5,391 nt of DNA from Thermoflexia bacterium (GTDB taxonomy: Bacteria; Chloroflexota; Anaerolineae; B4-G1; SLSP01). The notes below the pieces were generated by a model. It worked only from the letters and a program-made list of their open reading frames with translations. It was not told the DNA's origin and did not search any database. The stretch spans positions 1-5,391 of the forward strand of contig JAUWHU010000171.1 in assembly GCA_030605705.1 (NCBI GenBank), written 5' to 3'. Within the stretch, counting starts at the first letter, position 1. Each line of letters begins with the position of its first letter. Positions 5,130 through 5,391 of this stretch are shown here, piece after piece. The position numbers were made by a program, and so were the translations under genes.

Positions 5130-5391
5130 TAAAATGCTCAAAAGTAAGAAACGTCAAACCATTCTACTGTGAAAGGGGAAAAGAGCAAGAAGGGGTCTGG
5201 TTGCAAGGGTTCGCCCCAGACGCCCCCGGGGAGCGCGAAGCCTACCCGGCGGGGTACGGGGGCTGCGAGCCGTGGGGAGTAGAATTGAACAACCCTGGGG
5301 GGAGAGAGGGGCGACGCCCCCGCGTGCGACTTGTTCCCGTGATTGCCGATACCGCTGAACGGTACGCGCTGATTTACGCATATCTGCGCCA
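5130..5391. other. GC-rich structured stretch at the right edge, possibly containing a gene start
   Basis: The sequence turns abruptly GC-rich after about 5165 and contains several stems. GTCTGG (5195-5200) pairs with CCAGAC (5216-5221), and flanking GGGG/CCCC extend it. TACCC pairs with GGGTA around 5243-5256, and GGGGCG pairs with CGCCCC around 5308-5320. One plus-strand frame stays open from 5123 to the edge. Its last 18 codons, from a GTG at 5339, read VIADTAERYALIYAYLR, which looks protein-like, but no ribosome binding site lies at a suitable distance. The rest of the frame is Gly, Pro and Arg rich and looks like translated repeat DNA. A coding start near 5339 is possible but weakly supported. 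Confidence 0.3.

Noticed and set aside
4759..5141. Two short minus-strand frames (4759-4944 and 4941-5141)
   Set aside because: They are made largely of the inverted repeats and AT-rich spacer; no protein-like composition and no ribosome binding site.
5192..5226. tRNA-like element because of GGTTCG within a GC-rich hairpin
   Set aside because: No acceptor, D or anticodon stems can be drawn around it and the T-arm stem does not pair properly.
5154..5381. Minus-strand frame of 75 codons
   Set aside because: The product is Arg/Pro/Gly rich, matches the GC-rich hairpin sequence rather than a fold, and has no ribosome binding site before its ATG.

Overview
The window looks like a piece of a GC-rich bacterial chromosome. 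It holds one convergently oriented gene end and a two-gene ABC exporter operon. Three things suggest Chloroflexota: the coding style, the long C-terminal coiled-coil form of the partial gene, and the heavy load of short tandem and palindromic intergenic repeats. That placement is an inference from general familiarity and was not tested by any search.

Layout: 2-484 (+) is the 3' end of a gene whose visible part is a coiled coil plus a conserved tail, most like the C-terminus of HerA/DUF87-type ATP-binding proteins. From 485 to about 790 lie two micro-repeat tracts, a purine-rich 7-bp tract and then a strictly phased 8-bp array. The 8-bp array runs into the 3' end of the minus-strand gene 626-2596. 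Positions 2597-2904 separate the two exporter genes and hold a second 7-bp tract, a 66-bp REP/BIME-like palindromic pair with GTAG at both outer ends, and a second phased 8-bp array. Gene 2905-4686 (minus) is the first gene of the operon. Positions 4687-5391 show no convincing gene. They carry two inverted repeats built from 9-bp units, a pair of hairpins and a GC-rich structured stretch that reaches the right edge.

How the genes work together: both minus-strand genes encode full half-transporters (six-helix membrane domain plus ATPase domain). Their motif changes are complementary. The upstream product has Asp in place of the catalytic Glu after Walker B but a perfect LSGGQ. The downstream product keeps the Glu but has LSMGQ. 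Paired, they give one degenerate and one consensus ATP site, as in heterodimeric exporters such as BmrCD, LmrCD and TM287/288. The substrate cannot be read from the sequence.

The most unusual feature is the C-terminus of the second exporter subunit. About 55 residues are translated from the 8-bp array. Because 8 is not a multiple of 3 and the unit has no stop in any frame, every frame gives the same 8-residue peptide cycle (ESEKARKR). Variant units place exactly one first-met stop in each frame, so gain or loss of a unit should change tail length but not tail composition.
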